This document shows, piece after piece, positions 1 through 9,893 of a DNA stretch of 64,000 nucleotides. Under the pieces are notes generated by a model. That model saw only the letters and a program-made list of their open reading frames with translations, was not told where the DNA came from and made no database searches. The first letter of the stretch is position 1, and each line of letters starts with the position of its first letter. Source of the stretch: Bradyrhizobium sp. CCGUVB1N3. GTDB taxonomy: Bacteria; Pseudomonadota; Alphaproteobacteria; Rhizobiales; Xanthobacteraceae. Position numbers and translations under genes: made by a program. The stretch covers positions 5,211,501-5,275,500 of the forward strand of contig NZ_JANADR010000001.1 in the NCBI RefSeq assembly GCF_024199925.1, in the 5' to 3' direction.

Positions 1-2
1 AA

Positions 3-281
3 GAAATCGCCGCGACGCTTTTCGACTATCTCCGCGACGTTGGCGATATCGGCGCCGAGGCGTCGTTTTCCGACAAGCTCGCCTATAACAGAGAGATGGA
101 CGCGATGCTGAAGTCGCTGGACGGGCTCGGGGTCTCGGTCTATTCGGGCATCCGGAGCACGAAGATGGCCGGTACGTTCTGGCCCGACAAGACCCCGGTG
201 CCGATCACGATCGGCTACCTCACGGTCGTGCCGTCGGAGCGCCGCGTCACGGAAATCATGGTGCCACGCCGGCTTTCATAG
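3..281 (+). CDS. C-terminal part of an unrecognised protein (5' end outside window)
   Basis: The reading frame is open from the left edge to a stop at 279-281, giving about 92 residues of a longer protein. The visible part is soluble, mixed alpha/beta in composition, and carries no motif I recognise; the first internal Met is at 96 but the frame is clearly coding upstream of it, so the start lies outside the window. It is separated by about 50 bases from the downstream AlbA_2 gene on the same strand, so the two could be co-transcribed. Function unknown. Confidence 0.5.
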   Translation, partial: EIAATLFDYLRDVGDIGAEASFSDKLAYNREMDAMLKSLDGLGVSVYSGIRSTKMAGTFWPDKTPVPITIGYLTVVPSERRVTEIMVPRRLS

Positions 282-331
282 ATATCTGACGACGCCCGCG
301 TCTGCGGGGCACTCAAACAGAAGGCAAATAG

Positions 332-1744
332 ATGCCAGGTTCCGACCTGTCAGAGCTGATCGCCGGAAAAAGCGAAGACCTCGGGGTCGAATACAAGGCC
401 TGGATGGACACCTCGCAGCCCGAGGTCAGAGCAAAGCTCGCGCGCCACATTGCGGCGCTCTCCAACCACGGTGGCGGCTACCTAATCTTCGGGGTGGACG
501 ACACGACACGCGAACCTCAAGGCGCAACGGCGCTGGATCCGTCATTATTCAGTCAGGATGCGATATCGGCAATCGTGAAGCGTTATCTTGATCCGCGCAT
601 TCAGGTCCGGGTCGAGCAAGCCGATCACGCTGGCGTACTCTACCCTGTTGTCATCGTGCCATCTCATGGCATCCGGCCGGTGATCGCGGTGACTGACGGC
701 CCTCAGGACGACAAGGGACGGCGCGTTGGTGTCCGGCAAGGCGAGATTTATATTCGAGCCGCAGGTCCGGAGAGTGTGCAAATCAAGCACGCGGATGATT
801 GGAATACATTGCTCGAACGCTGCCTGTCGCAGCGCTCGGATTTGCTCGGCAAGATTCTGCGGCAATCGATCGCGCACCCCTCGCAGCCGAGCACCCGCAG
901 CCGTGATCTCCTGTTGGCTGCTGTCGAGGCCGCCGCGCAGGACTTTGCCGCGCAGACGGAGGCGCTTGCCGGGCTGGTCGAATCGAAGGAGCAGGCGCGT
1001 ATTCGCGCAGCCGGCCAGCAGTTTTCCTTGCTGGGCTACGTGCTTGTCAACGCGGACGGCGAGCCAATCGATATCGAGAACGTCCGCGGCGTGAATGACC
1101 GCGTATCGATCGCGATGCATCGTTACGCGTACACTGGATGGGCGTCCTTCCTGCCTTTGACGGTACCTGAACGCGCGCCCCAGATCCGGACGGGAAGCTT
1201 GCTCAGCACGGAGCATGGCTTTCTGGAAGGCATGCGTCTGGAGCACACGGGCGTCCTGACCGGCGCTTTCGACTACTGGCGAATTTACGACTGCGGTATT
1301 GCCGTCACGGCGGAGTCATACCACGAGGATTACGCGACCTCGAGGCAAGGTGGCGCGCCCCACCTCTCACCATTGCAGATTCTGGTGAAGCTGCATTCGT
1401 TGCTGGCCCATGCGCGCCTGCTCGGCCAGGAGATTCCCGGCGTACAACAGGTCATCGTGCGCATGGACTGGCGAGGCCTGGCTGGGCGCATGCTGATGTG
1501 GGATACGACGCGCGTCGTCAGTCCGGTCAAAGTCACTGATGATCGCTTCGTCAAGACAGTAACGCTGCCTTGGTCCGACCTGCGCGATGACTATTTCGCG
1601 GCGCTTCGTCGCGTGGCGCTGCCGATCTTCGGTTTGTTTGCCAATGCCGGCTGGCTCGATCCCGATTCTTGGTTCACGCCCGAATTGGTGGAACAGGAGT
1701 TTGCGAAGCTCCGGGTCGCAACGATGCGCTTATTCGACAGGTGA
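332..1744 (+). CDS. AlbA_2 (Schlafen-type) domain protein
   Basis: 470-residue protein. The N-terminal 170 residues match the AlbA_2 / Schlafen nucleic-acid-binding fold: VEYKAW near residue 19, then a helix leading into SNHGGGYLIFGVDD near residues 44-57, the glycine-rich signature of the family. The rest (about 200-470) is not recognised; it is rich in aromatic residues and may be an effector or sensor part. An AGAAGG Shine-Dalgarno stands upstream of the ATG. AlbA_2 proteins are often defence-associated or regulatory and some eukaryotic relatives are RNases, but the biochemical role here is not shown by the sequence. A second AlbA_2 gene with a different architecture lies at 36384-37895. 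Confidence 0.75.
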   Translation: MPGSDLSELIAGKSEDLGVEYKAWMDTSQPEVRAKLARHIAALSNHGGGYLIFGVDDTTREPQGATALDPSLFSQDAISAIVKRYLDPRIQVRVEQADHAGVLYPVVIVPSHGIRPVIAVTDGPQDDKGRRVGVRQGEIYIRAAGPESVQIKHADDWNTLLERCLSQRSDLLGKILRQSIAHPSQPSTRSRDLLLAAVEAAAQDFAAQTEALAGLVESKEQARIRAAGQQFSLLGYVLVNADGEPIDIENVRGVNDRVSIAMHRYAYTGWASFLPLTVPERAPQIRTGSLLSTEHGFLEGMRLEHTGVLTGAFDYWRIYDCGIAVTAESYHEDYATSRQGGAPHLSPLQILVKLHSLLAHARLLGQEIPGVQQVIVRMDWRGLAGRMLMWDTTRVVSPVKVTDDRFVKTVTLPWSDLRDDYFAALRRVALPIFGLFANAGWLDPDSWFTPELVEQEFAKLRVATMRLFDR

Positions 1745-1814
1745 CAGCTGAGGACGTTAGGCAATAGCCGGGCGACACTATCGTAATATCTAGAACGGCC
1801 AAAGTGGTGGGGCG

Positions 1815-3287
1815 TTAGATATCGACGATGGGCGGTGTTCGGCAGTACGGATTCGGCACATCGTATGTTGTACCGCCGACGGACACTGCCCGACTGAGCA
1901 GCAGATTCGAGTCAAACGCTGGGTGACGACTTAACGCATCGGGACTTGCACTGAAACGGATTCGTTCGACGTGAGTCCGGTCGGTGGGGCTTGCGTCGGG
2001 ATGAAGCGCGTTGGCAACCAACGCATTCAAGCCCGTACCTTTTCCATCCGAAGAAAACTCGGCTAATGCCACGAAATCCCGTTCGGCAAGGCCAACGAAA
2101 TGCAGCCACACGATACAGGGATTCTGACGCGAGCATTGGTCCGCGGCTTCTTTGATAATCTTGATGACGCGTTGACTCAAAGTGGTTGGCTTGTGAGGGC
2201 GCAGGACCAAGCCAAAAAGATGATTCTGGGCCTTGACGATGCAACGAGCCTCGTCTCCGATCTCGGGATCGGCCAGAATTTGCCGCCGCAGTTCATCGTT
2301 TTGTCCGGCGTCCAGCAACGCCTGCCAAGCCGGCTTGGCGACGAACTGCAGCGAGAAATCCTGACCGTCAAATGCTGTCGCGGTGTTCCCGCCAAGGGCT
2401 TCCTTGAGGTGACGGGCGAGATGTCTGCATTCTGCGGTCGGCCTTTTGAAAGTTAGAACGAACAGACCCGTCCCTTCCACCGGAGGGCTTTTCAGGACGC
2501 AAGTGCGGAATGTCTCGGATAGATCAACGTTCAGTTCGACCTTGATCTGCGAGCCCGTATCTTCGGTCACGGTCTTGCATTCAACCTCGATCGGCCCGGT
2601 CGGGCTGTCAACAATGAGATCAAAATTTCCTATCCCCTCGAGATCGGCGAAGACCACGGTGCACTGTTTTCGTGAGAAATGCATGAAGCACCGGATCTCG
2701 TGTTCGATCTGGCGAATATCGCGATCAGGCTTCAGGTTATCTATCACCATGGAGCGCAGTCGCGTTTGACCTTGCGGCGACAGCGTGCTCCGGATTCTGT
2801 TGATACCGGCAATCAGCGATGCCGCTCTCACGGCCTGCAAGTCGGCGAGATCGAGATGAAAGGCAGGCGATCCGTCAGTGAAGCGATCCCATTGATCATG
2901 AAAATAGAACCGGTCCCCGAAAAGCGAGCGAATCGATGGGGACAGCGCTTCCAGTTTCTGACGCAGTTTGCGAAGGGCGCTGTCAATATCGGAGGCGCCG
3001 ATGAAGTCGACAAACCCGGCAAACTCTCGGGGGAACTGAGATTGTGCAAGTCCTTGCTGATCATGGGCTGGCGCAGTGGTATCGACAGCGCGCTGAAGCA
3101 ATGTCGGGTACGGCATCGGTCGCCCCGCCTCCCACCCTTGCAGAGTCCTGACGGAAATCCCGAGCTGAGCCGCGGCCTCCGCTTGGGAATATCCGTGATG
3201 GGCGCGCCATTCCTTCAGGGTCTTGGCAACGTCATCGGTTCGAGGCCGCCCAAGCAAATCGTGCAATTCTTCGACAGAAATCGGCAT
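1815..3287 (-). CDS. HTH (XRE-type) protein fused to a PD-(D/E)XK-like nuclease domain
   Basis: 490 residues from the ATG at 3287; the frame is open further upstream, but that would run through the divergent promoter. Residues about 15-65 form a Cro/C1-type helix-turn-helix (GYSQAEAAAQLGISVRTLQGWE). The middle holds a candidate PD-(D/E)XK site: D223, E236 and K238 in FDLIV...IEVECK. The C-terminal 200 residues are unrecognised. The gene is divergent from the STAND ATPase-nuclease gene at 3390, and a perfect 15-bp inverted repeat sits just upstream of its start. I infer an autoregulating DNA-binding protein that may also be a nuclease. It could instead be a regulator that keeps only a dead nuclease fold. 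Confidence 0.65.
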   Translation of the reverse strand: MPISVEELHDLLGRPRTDDVAKTLKEWRAHHGYSQAEAAAQLGISVRTLQGWEAGRPMPYPTLLQRAVDTTAPAHDQQGLAQSQFPREFAGFVDFIGASDIDSALRKLRQKLEALSPSIRSLFGDRFYFHDQWDRFTDGSPAFHLDLADLQAVRAASLIAGINRIRSTLSPQGQTRLRSMVIDNLKPDRDIRQIEHEIRCFMHFSRKQCTVVFADLEGIGNFDLIVDSPTGPIEVECKTVTEDTGSQIKVELNVDLSETFRTCVLKSPPVEGTGLFVLTFKRPTAECRHLARHLKEALGGNTATAFDGQDFSLQFVAKPAWQALLDAGQNDELRRQILADPEIGDEARCIVKAQNHLFGLVLRPHKPTTLSQRVIKIIKEAADQCSRQNPCIVWLHFVGLAERDFVALAEFSSDGKGTGLNALVANALHPDASPTDRTHVERIRFSASPDALSRHPAFDSNLLLSRAVSVGGTTYDVPNPYCRTPPIVDI

Positions 3288-3297
3288 GCCAGCGTTA

Positions 3298-3333
3298 TAT
3301 ACGCAGATTGCGCATATACGCAATCTGCGTATA
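3298..3333. promoter_or_regulatory. Perfect 15-bp inverted repeat, candidate operator of a divergent pair
   Basis: TATACGCAGATTGCG at 3298-3312 and its exact reverse complement at 3319-3333 flank the six bases CATATA. Within it the half-element TATACGCA occurs three times (two direct, one inverted). It lies 11 bases upstream of the start of the HTH-nuclease gene on the minus strand and 57 bases upstream of the STAND gene on the plus strand. The HTH-nuclease protein is the obvious candidate ligand, so it may repress both genes. Confidence 0.7.
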
Positions 3334-3389
3334 CTGACAAGCTGCGAGGTGGAACCCACGGTTCCGGCTTGTGACAGCGGACGACATGA

Positions 3390-6300
3390 ATGGCGCAAGC
3401 AGGCGGGCCGGCCGCAATCAACGGTTTTCTCTACCAGATCATCCAACATCTCGGTTGGCTGGCGGACATCGCTTTGTCGGGCAGCTTGGATGGCCAGCAG
3501 ATCGAGGAAGCATGTCTTGTGCTGGAGCCTCGCAGCGGGGGCGATGCACGTGCGGAGGCTTCCGGGACCTACCTCGTAGAGCAGTACAAAACGCGGCGCG
3601 GCGGTACATGGGCGGTCTCGGACATACAATCTGTCCTTCGCGATCTCCGAAAGGCCGTGCCACCGTCGCCCCCCGCGATTGGCTGCTACCGCTTCGTAAC
3701 TGACGGCCGGGCGGGTCGCCTGGAAGAATTGAATTCCTTTCTTGCTGACGTGAAAGGCATTGCAGCACCGAGCGAACTCGATGATGTCGAACGGAAGAAC
3801 TTTGGAACGGATTTTGTCGGCACCCATCGGGAATTCTTCGATCACCTCGCTGCAGTGACGCGAAGTGCAGGCGCTGAGCCGTCAGCCGATGAGGCGGATC
3901 GCGTTTTTCATCTCTTGTCGCACTTCGACATGGAATTTGGCAACGATGGCGTTGGGCGCGCAGAGGCAATAGAAGCGCTCTTACGACGGTACGCAGACAA
4001 CCTTGGAGATGAGCGGAAAGTTCGTGAGCATCTGGTCGGCGTCCTGATCGAGCGGTTGAGCAAGGGCGAAGTGCGACTTGATGCCAATGCAATCGATGCG
4101 ATGCTTCGACATGTCGGCCTCAACCCAGAAAGGCTGCGAAAGGCGGCGCTTCTTGGCGAAACGATGAGCGCTTTGACGCGTCGTCGCCTCGCGCCCCTGA
4201 AATACCAACCAAGCCGTGATGTAAGATCCGCTCCGCATTGGCCGCAGGACAAACAGATTCTGGTGATCGCGGGACAAAGCGGTGCCGGCAAGTCGTGGCA
4301 ACTCGGCCGGCTACTGCAAACATTCGCTCAAGAGGGCCAACCGGCCACACTGATATCGGGCGCTACTACGACCGAAGACGTGCTGGCGCGAGCAGCTCGC
4401 GATCTATGGCAAACAGGCCTTGGCAATACATCCGACAAGACGCTCGTTGCCGTCTCGCTCTTCTTGCGCGAGATCGCACCGAATGCGTGCGGCTCCCGAC
4501 TGATCATCGCTGTGGATGATATTCAGGACATCGACTTTGCCCGTCATCTCGTCAGGCAGGACTGGACAGATTGGGATATGCGGCTCGTCTTGACTGCTCC
4601 GGATGCGGTCGCGCGGTCACTTGCGGTAACGGATGGCGACGCCATTCATCTCCACCTCGTTTCCGACTTTTCGGTCGACGAGCTCGATGCCCTTCTGAAA
4701 CAAACCGGGCGGCGCTGGGCCGACCTTCCATCAGACCTCAAGCGGCTCCTCCGCAATCCCATTCTGGCCGGCCTCTTTGTCGAACTTCCCTATTCGTCCA
4801 TTCAAAGCGCGCCGCGCAGCGAATACGAGATCTTTGGAGGCTTCTGGCAACGGATCGCCGCAAAAGGACGCCCTGGCGATGAAGGGATCGTCATGGCGCT
4901 CGCGGCCAATGCGAGCGAGGCGAGACCGTACCCGCTGCCCAGGCCCCAGTGGCGTGACATCGGCCTCGACAGCGACGACGCATTGACTCGATTGGTCGGT
5001 GCCGGCTGGCTGCGCAGCACGGCGAATGGCGAAGTCCTATTTTCCCACGACCGTCTGCTTAATTGGGCCGTTGCAAAATCACTGGTACATCGAGTTGAAC
5101 GCAATCAGTTGTCAACTGACGCTCTTGGAACATTCCTGACCCGTCAAGATGACACGGACAATCGACATATTCGCAGGCGGCTCGGCTATCTGCCGATGGA
5201 TACACTGTGGCTCTTGGCTGCCGATCCCAACAAGCCTGACGCACCCAGTCAGCTTGTCGCGATGCTGGAAGGCAGTCGTGAATTCGGCAGCTACGGCGAA
5301 GACCTTTATACCCATCATCTGCCAACACTCGCTCAACGGGCCGTTCCCATCCTCCTGGAGCGATTGAATGCCCGCGTCTCGGAACCGGAATCTTGGTATC
5401 AAATCGGCCTGATCGGCAAGGCTTTCGCCAATCTTGCCTCGCAGGAGAACGTCGACCTGGCGGCGGTGATAGGGCTTCTGCTGAACGCGCCAACTAAGCA
5501 ACGGCAGAGCGTCGCCATCGCAGCGCTGACGACTGCGCCCGACCCTCTGCTTCTCGACCGGCTCTGGACGATACACCAACAGCGCTTGGACGCATTGGAC
5601 GACAAGACGGATGCTTCACGGCACGGCGACTATCAGGCGAGCTTCGCAGCACTGCGTGCTGGAGTGGAGCGAGATCCGAGTTGGCTTCGCAACCGCATCT
5701 TGGCCGCCGACGCGGAAAAGGAGCGCGTTTCGGAACTCGCTTATCTTCTCAATGGATTGGAGCACGCCAATGCGCCTGGGATCTGGAAGGAGGTCGGGGA
5801 CGCGCTTATGGTGAAAGTTTCGGCCAGCAAGCCTCGCAGCCTGCTCTATTGCATCGCGCGTTTCGTTGACCGGACAAAGCTGGATTTCGTGATTTCGAAT
5901 TTGTCACGCTCGCAGGATTTTGCAAACGGCGCGGCGCTGGCTGCACTTTCGATCCTTGATCCGCAAGCCGCGATCGATCGCCTCGTCGAGGTTGATGAGT
6001 CCGAGCGATATATGTCCCGAAACGAATGGCTCCCGGTGCTCATGCGTGCGCAGCCGGAGTTGACGCTCAAACGTATCCGCAGCCTGGCAGAATCCGATTC
6101 CAAGGGCCGCCGCGTGATCGAACTTCTCTTCGCGGACCGACCGGACGATATGGATGTTGCTACGCTTCGGCTTCTGCTTCGCACCCTGGAGCGGGAGTTG
6201 CGGGAGCGTCTTGACGAAGCGGTCACGGGCGAACCGAACTGGCTTTCTCATTCGTTGGAGCTGCTTGGCGGCCTCACGCACCCCGGTCTTCTCGCAATCC

Positions 6301-7928
6301 TTGAGGCCGAGGCCGGAGGTGAACTTGAGCAGATGATTGTGGCAGTTGCCTGCAGCCGCTTGCGCACCAACAGCAACTATCGCGATGGCATCCGGGAAGG
6401 CGCGCGTCGGCTTCTGATCCTCATGGGCGGCGACGGCATTGCAACACTGATCATGCGGGAACTGGAGTCTGAGCATTTCTGGGTTCGCCATGGCGGGCTA
6501 AATTGGGCATTCGTACGCGCCAACCCCGGCATTGTTGAACGTCTGGCTATGCTTGCGCGCCGGCCGGTCCCGCAGGATGGCAATGGCAATCTCGAATCAG
6601 ACCTGTACAGGGAATTCTACGAAGCTACGTTCGCACTGGCCGCACTGGGCGCTGACGCAGCTTTGGTTGAGACGATCCAGAATAGCGGCGTGACCGCTGT
6701 ATCGGTTTATCTCGCTGAGCTTCGCGCTCATGACGGGCCGGTGTCGAAGTCCCTTACCAAGCAAGCACTCGAAGTTTTGCGGGATGTCGCATCGACCGAG
6801 GAAGCCCTCCTGCCGGCGCTGACGGTCGCCTGGCTCAGTGATGACACAGATCTGATTCCGGAAGTGCGCGCTGTGCTCAAGCGCGTGAAACCAGAGGGCC
6901 GGGTTGCGGCTTATGCCTGCATGGCGCTTTGCACACTTGGTGATTCATCTGATGAGTTTGCACAGCTCGCTCAAGGCCTCCTGCACACTGACAAGAATGC
7001 GAGCTGGGGCTTGAATGCCTTGATTGGCATCGGGGATCGAGGACTCGAGTTGATCGGACACTGGCTTCTGAGCCGGAACGCGGCCAATCGCACCGACAGC
7101 GACGACCTCGCTATCCGCGCATTGTACAGTAGCCCCACAACGAGGACGCTGAGTGTTCGTGCGGCAGTTGATCGTTGCCGTCGCGGCCACTTCTTGCGCG
7201 ACGGTCCTTATGACATCGCAGCGGAATCGGAGGAGCCGGCGATTCGAGAGCAGATTCTAGACAAGGCTTTCGCGGCTCGTCCAACAGTTGTGACACAGTC
7301 CCATCGAGCCATCGAAGGCCTGGCAACGTTTGATGCCACGCGGGCAGTTGAGGCAATTGAACTCGGACTTCGCTCTCAGCCGGCGCTCGAACGGCAACTG
7401 TGCAGGCTCCTTGTACGCGTTGCGCCGGAGACCGCCGCCGAGAGGCTTGTAGACGCCGCGCTTGCGATCGACCGCGCTTCACTGCGGCGCGCCGCCGGCC
7501 GGACATTACGCTGGCTCGACGCAGCGGCAGTCAAGAGTATCCTCATCGAGCGGATGCGAGGTTCGGCCGCCGAACGCAAGGCGGCCTGCGAGGTCGCGAA
7601 ATACATCGCCACCTCGGAGATTGAGCAAGCTCTTGGTTCTCTAGCTGAGCACGACAGCTCTCGGGAGGTAAGACATGCCGCCTTCGAGGCCATTGCTTTC
7701 CAGCGGGAGCTCGCCAACGTCCGCGCATTGTTTGCGGCATTTCCGTCCGCAACGTCCGACCGGCGGTGGAGCTTGTTGATCGCGATACTCGATGCGGTTG
7801 ATCCGTACTTGTACACGGATGGCGAAGACGAGCTTTGGCTTGGCAGAATTCTCGTGGATGGCATCCCGGCCGTATACGAGCGACACGCCAATACGGTCTT
7901 GGAGCGGCGCAGGCAAAACGAAAAGTAG
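3390..7928 (+). CDS. Large STAND-type NTPase with N-terminal Mrr/Cap4-like nuclease domain and HEAT-like repeats (Avs-like)
   Basis: 1512 residues. The N-terminus (GFLYQ near residue 12, LVLEPR near 50, VEQYKTR near 68) looks like the DUF4297/Cap4 or Mrr-type PD-(D/E)XK nuclease fold, with a QxK version of the last motif. A P-loop AGQSGAGKS lies near residue 292 and a Walker B-like LIIAVDDIQD near 371, as in STAND ATPases. From about residue 640 to the end, alpha-helical repeats of HEAT type continue. This effector-NTPase-repeat layout is that of Avs (AVAST) antiviral sensors, whose repeats recognise phage proteins. I have not matched it to a numbered Avs type. It is divergent from an HTH-nuclease gene that may regulate it. 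Confidence 0.7.
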   Translation: MAQAGGPAAINGFLYQIIQHLGWLADIALSGSLDGQQIEEACLVLEPRSGGDARAEASGTYLVEQYKTRRGGTWAVSDIQSVLRDLRKAVPPSPPAIGCYRFVTDGRAGRLEELNSFLADVKGIAAPSELDDVERKNFGTDFVGTHREFFDHLAAVTRSAGAEPSADEADRVFHLLSHFDMEFGNDGVGRAEAIEALLRRYADNLGDERKVREHLVGVLIERLSKGEVRLDANAIDAMLRHVGLNPERLRKAALLGETMSALTRRRLAPLKYQPSRDVRSAPHWPQDKQILVIAGQSGAGKSWQLGRLLQTFAQEGQPATLISGATTTEDVLARAARDLWQTGLGNTSDKTLVAVSLFLREIAPNACGSRLIIAVDDIQDIDFARHLVRQDWTDWDMRLVLTAPDAVARSLAVTDGDAIHLHLVSDFSVDELDALLKQTGRRWADLPSDLKRLLRNPILAGLFVELPYSSIQSAPRSEYEIFGGFWQRIAAKGRPGDEGIVMALAANASEARPYPLPRPQWRDIGLDSDDALTRLVGAGWLRSTANGEVLFSHDRLLNWAVAKSLVHRVERNQLSTDALGTFLTRQDDTDNRHIRRRLGYLPMDTLWLLAADPNKPDAPSQLVAMLEGSREFGSYGEDLYTHHLPTLAQRAVPILLERLNARVSEPESWYQIGLIGKAFANLASQENVDLAAVIGLLLNAPTKQRQSVAIAALTTAPDPLLLDRLWTIHQQRLDALDDKTDASRHGDYQASFAALRAGVERDPSWLRNRILAADAEKERVSELAYLLNGLEHANAPGIWKEVGDALMVKVSASKPRSLLYCIARFVDRTKLDFVISNLSRSQDFANGAALAALSILDPQAAIDRLVEVDESERYMSRNEWLPVLMRAQPELTLKRIRSLAESDSKGRRVIELLFADRPDDMDVATLRLLLRTLERELRERLDEAVTGEPNWLSHSLELLGGLTHPGLLAILEAEAGGELEQMIVAVACSRLRTNSNYRDGIREGARRLLILMGGDGIATLIMRELESEHFWVRHGGLNWAFVRANPGIVERLAMLARRPVPQDGNGNLESDLYREFYEATFALAALGADAALVETIQNSGVTAVSVYLAELRAHDGPVSKSLTKQALEVLRDVASTEEALLPALTVAWLSDDTDLIPEVRAVLKRVKPEGRVAAYACMALCTLGDSSDEFAQLAQGLLHTDKNASWGLNALIGIGDRGLELIGHWLLSRNAANRTDSDDLAIRALYSSPTTRTLSVRAAVDRCRRGHFLRDGPYDIAAESEEPAIREQILDKAFAARPTVVTQSHRAIEGLATFDATRAVEAIELGLRSQPALERQLCRLLVRVAPETAAERLVDAALAIDRASLRRAAGRTLRWLDAAAVKSILIERMRGSAAERKAACEVAKYIATSEIEQALGSLAEHDSSREVRHAAFEAIAFQRELANVRALFAAFPSATSDRRWSLLIAILDAVDPYLYTDGEDELWLGRILVDGIPAVYERHANTVLERRRQNEK

Positions 7929-7978
7929 TGCGACACCCCGGCCGGGCTGTTCTGATTGAGGAGCCACGAGATTCGCAG

Positions 7979-8581
7979 CTACTCGTAAAGACCCCAGTTT
8001 CGGTCCGGATCGTTACGCCGATTGTCGGCCTCGGGTGGAATCGTTTCGGAATGCCGTTTCTGGCCATCGGAGCCGATCCAGTCAAACCGTACGGCCCAAC
8101 CCGTACTCTTCCCGCTGTTGCTTCGATAGCCGATCACGTGCTTGTGCACGGTAGTGCCCGCCAGCACCATTGAGGCTGATCCGGTTCCGATATTCGCGAT
8201 AAAAACACTGTCGATGAGGCGATGGTTGGTAAGATCGCTTTCTGTAATCAACGAAGGGTCTTTGACCGCGCGCTCTCGTCGTTCTCGTTCCGCGATTTGC
8301 GTCCTGAGCTCGTCGGCGCGCGCCAGGTATTCCTCTGCGGCCGGAGCATCCACTAGTTTTTTACCCTTCTTCATCGGCAGACGCCCGTCCTTGTATGCGG
8401 CCAGGATTGCTGCCGCTGCATCGGGGCCGACTTCCAAGACGAGGTCGAGAAACGACCTGTCGCGCGAGCGAATGTCGCTGCGCTCGGCGGCGGACAGGAG
8501 GTCACCTTCGAGAACGAGCCGTCGCGTCTTGATGGGCATGATGCCCGGAAGGCCAGCCAGGAAATCCGTAAGGGAGCGCAT
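7979..8581 (-). CDS. Unrecognised 200-residue protein downstream of hipBA
   Basis: 200 residues, start ATG at 8581. It has a charged helical middle (EEYLARADELRTQIAERERRERA near 105-130) and a C-terminal part with alternating hydrophobic residues. No catalytic motif is recognised. It is 62 bases downstream of hipA on the same strand and probably in the same transcript. The plus-strand frame over the same bases looks like its shadow. It could be a third component of the HipBA module or an unrelated cargo gene. Confidence 0.55.
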   Translation of the reverse strand: MRSLTDFLAGLPGIMPIKTRRLVLEGDLLSAAERSDIRSRDRSFLDLVLEVGPDAAAAILAAYKDGRLPMKKGKKLVDAPAAEEYLARADELRTQIAERERRERAVKDPSLITESDLTNHRLIDSVFIANIGTGSASMVLAGTTVHKHVIGYRSNSGKSTGWAVRFDWIGSDGQKRHSETIPPEADNRRNDPDRNWGLYE

Positions 8582-8643
8582 TCGTCAAACGTCTCTTTTA
8601 CGATGCCAGGATCGAATGATGTGCATTTCACGATCTGCTAATC

Positions 8644-9888
8644 TTAGGGGTCAAGGACGGGTGCCATTTCATCGATATGTGCGTCGATCCGCGCGAGGAC
8701 CTGCGCAGGCACAACGTCGCGCTCTGGAAGAACTGACCACTTGTCCCGCACGGCAGCCGCGATCTCGGCTACGGCGGTCACCACCGCTCCTTCCGGAAGA
8801 CGGCTGCGGTTCGCGAAATTGCGCCAGCGTTCTGGAGTCAACGCCTTGAAAGATTTTTCTCCAGCGAGGCTTAGGGCCAGCCCGTCCTTCGGAATGTAGG
8901 GAATTGTTGAGAGCACGTCATAGACAGGCGACAGCGTTGGTGTCCGTCCATCCCCGGGGTAAAGCAGCGACCAATTCTTGAGATGCATATCCCCGTTTCC
9001 AGTGATCGCGGTGAGTGCGAGACGCCGAACAAACTCGATTGCCGAATCGAAGGAGACGCCGCTGGTGAGCGCTGCAGCGATATTGTGATATGCCGCGCCA
9101 GTGTATTTCTCGGACGGATAGCGGCCGAAGACCTGCGCGAAGTCCTCCATATGCACGCGCGCGCCGTCAGCGCCGCGGTCGAAGCGGCGGACCAGCAGCA
9201 CCTTGCCTGTGGACATGGTGTTGAACTCTTCCGGAATGCCGGCGAACTCCGTCTTTTCGACGAGTTCGCGTGCTGGCACTTCCATCCCCAACGCTTCCGC
9301 CAAGGCCAGGACCGCGAATTCGTTTTCCGATAGTCCGATGTGCGTGAGGGAGGGAAACTTTGCGATGTATTGCCCTTGCTCGTCGTCGACGGCAAGCGTG
9401 ATCCCCCCCTCCTTTCCTGTGTTCTTCATTACAGAAAGCTTCATCTGAACACCGGCGAGCGAAAAGCGTGCTTTCTTCTTGCCTTCGGCCTCCGGGCCGG
9501 CTGGAACGGGGCTGCCGTCACTTGGCACGGCGCGCACCGCTCCTGGCAGGTTAGTTCCAAGCGCGGCCAGGAGATCGAAGTCGTTTCCCGGTCTGACTGA
9601 CGCGGCGTGGTGCTTTTCCATCGCTTCGCGCAGTTTCTCTTCGGGCAGCAGGTTCGCAAAGAACGGAGGTAGCGCCCCGCGTATAGGTTTGGGATCCCGC
9701 CGGAGGCCGCCATCGGCTGAACGAAGCGAAAGGCTGAAGATCGGCGGGTTGTTCATGCTCCGGTAGTCGGGCAGGAGGTTGAACGCGTTGTAGTCACCCG
9801 GCGTCCGGACAAGGGTGCCGACGGGAAGATTGTTCAATGAGATATCGAGTGATTGGATGCGTTCAGCCGCGAGGACCGCCTGGTTCAT
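8644..9888 (-). CDS. hipA: HipA-family serine/threonine kinase toxin
   Basis: 414 residues, normal for HipA. The N-terminal HipA_N region is followed by the ATP-loop motif FSLAGVQMKL near 144-153. The catalytic loop TGNGDMHLKN has Asp300, and the metal-binding SPVYD motif has Asp324; the spacing of 24 is close to D309/D332 of E. coli HipA. Relatives phosphorylate glutamyl-tRNA synthetase or other tRNA-related targets and cause growth arrest; the target of this one is unknown. The start lies 5 bases past the stop of hipB, so the two are translationally close, and hipB precedes hipA as usual. Confidence 0.92.
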   Translation of the reverse strand: MNQAVLAAERIQSLDISLNNLPVGTLVRTPGDYNAFNLLPDYRSMNNPPIFSLSLRSADGGLRRDPKPIRGALPPFFANLLPEEKLREAMEKHHAASVRPGNDFDLLAALGTNLPGAVRAVPSDGSPVPAGPEAEGKKKARFSLAGVQMKLSVMKNTGKEGGITLAVDDEQGQYIAKFPSLTHIGLSENEFAVLALAEALGMEVPARELVEKTEFAGIPEEFNTMSTGKVLLVRRFDRGADGARVHMEDFAQVFGRYPSEKYTGAAYHNIAAALTSGVSFDSAIEFVRRLALTAITGNGDMHLKNWSLLYPGDGRTPTLSPVYDVLSTIPYIPKDGLALSLAGEKSFKALTPERWRNFANRSRLPEGAVVTAVAEIAAAVRDKWSVLPERDVVPAQVLARIDAHIDEMAPVLDP

Positions 9889-9893
9889 GCCCG

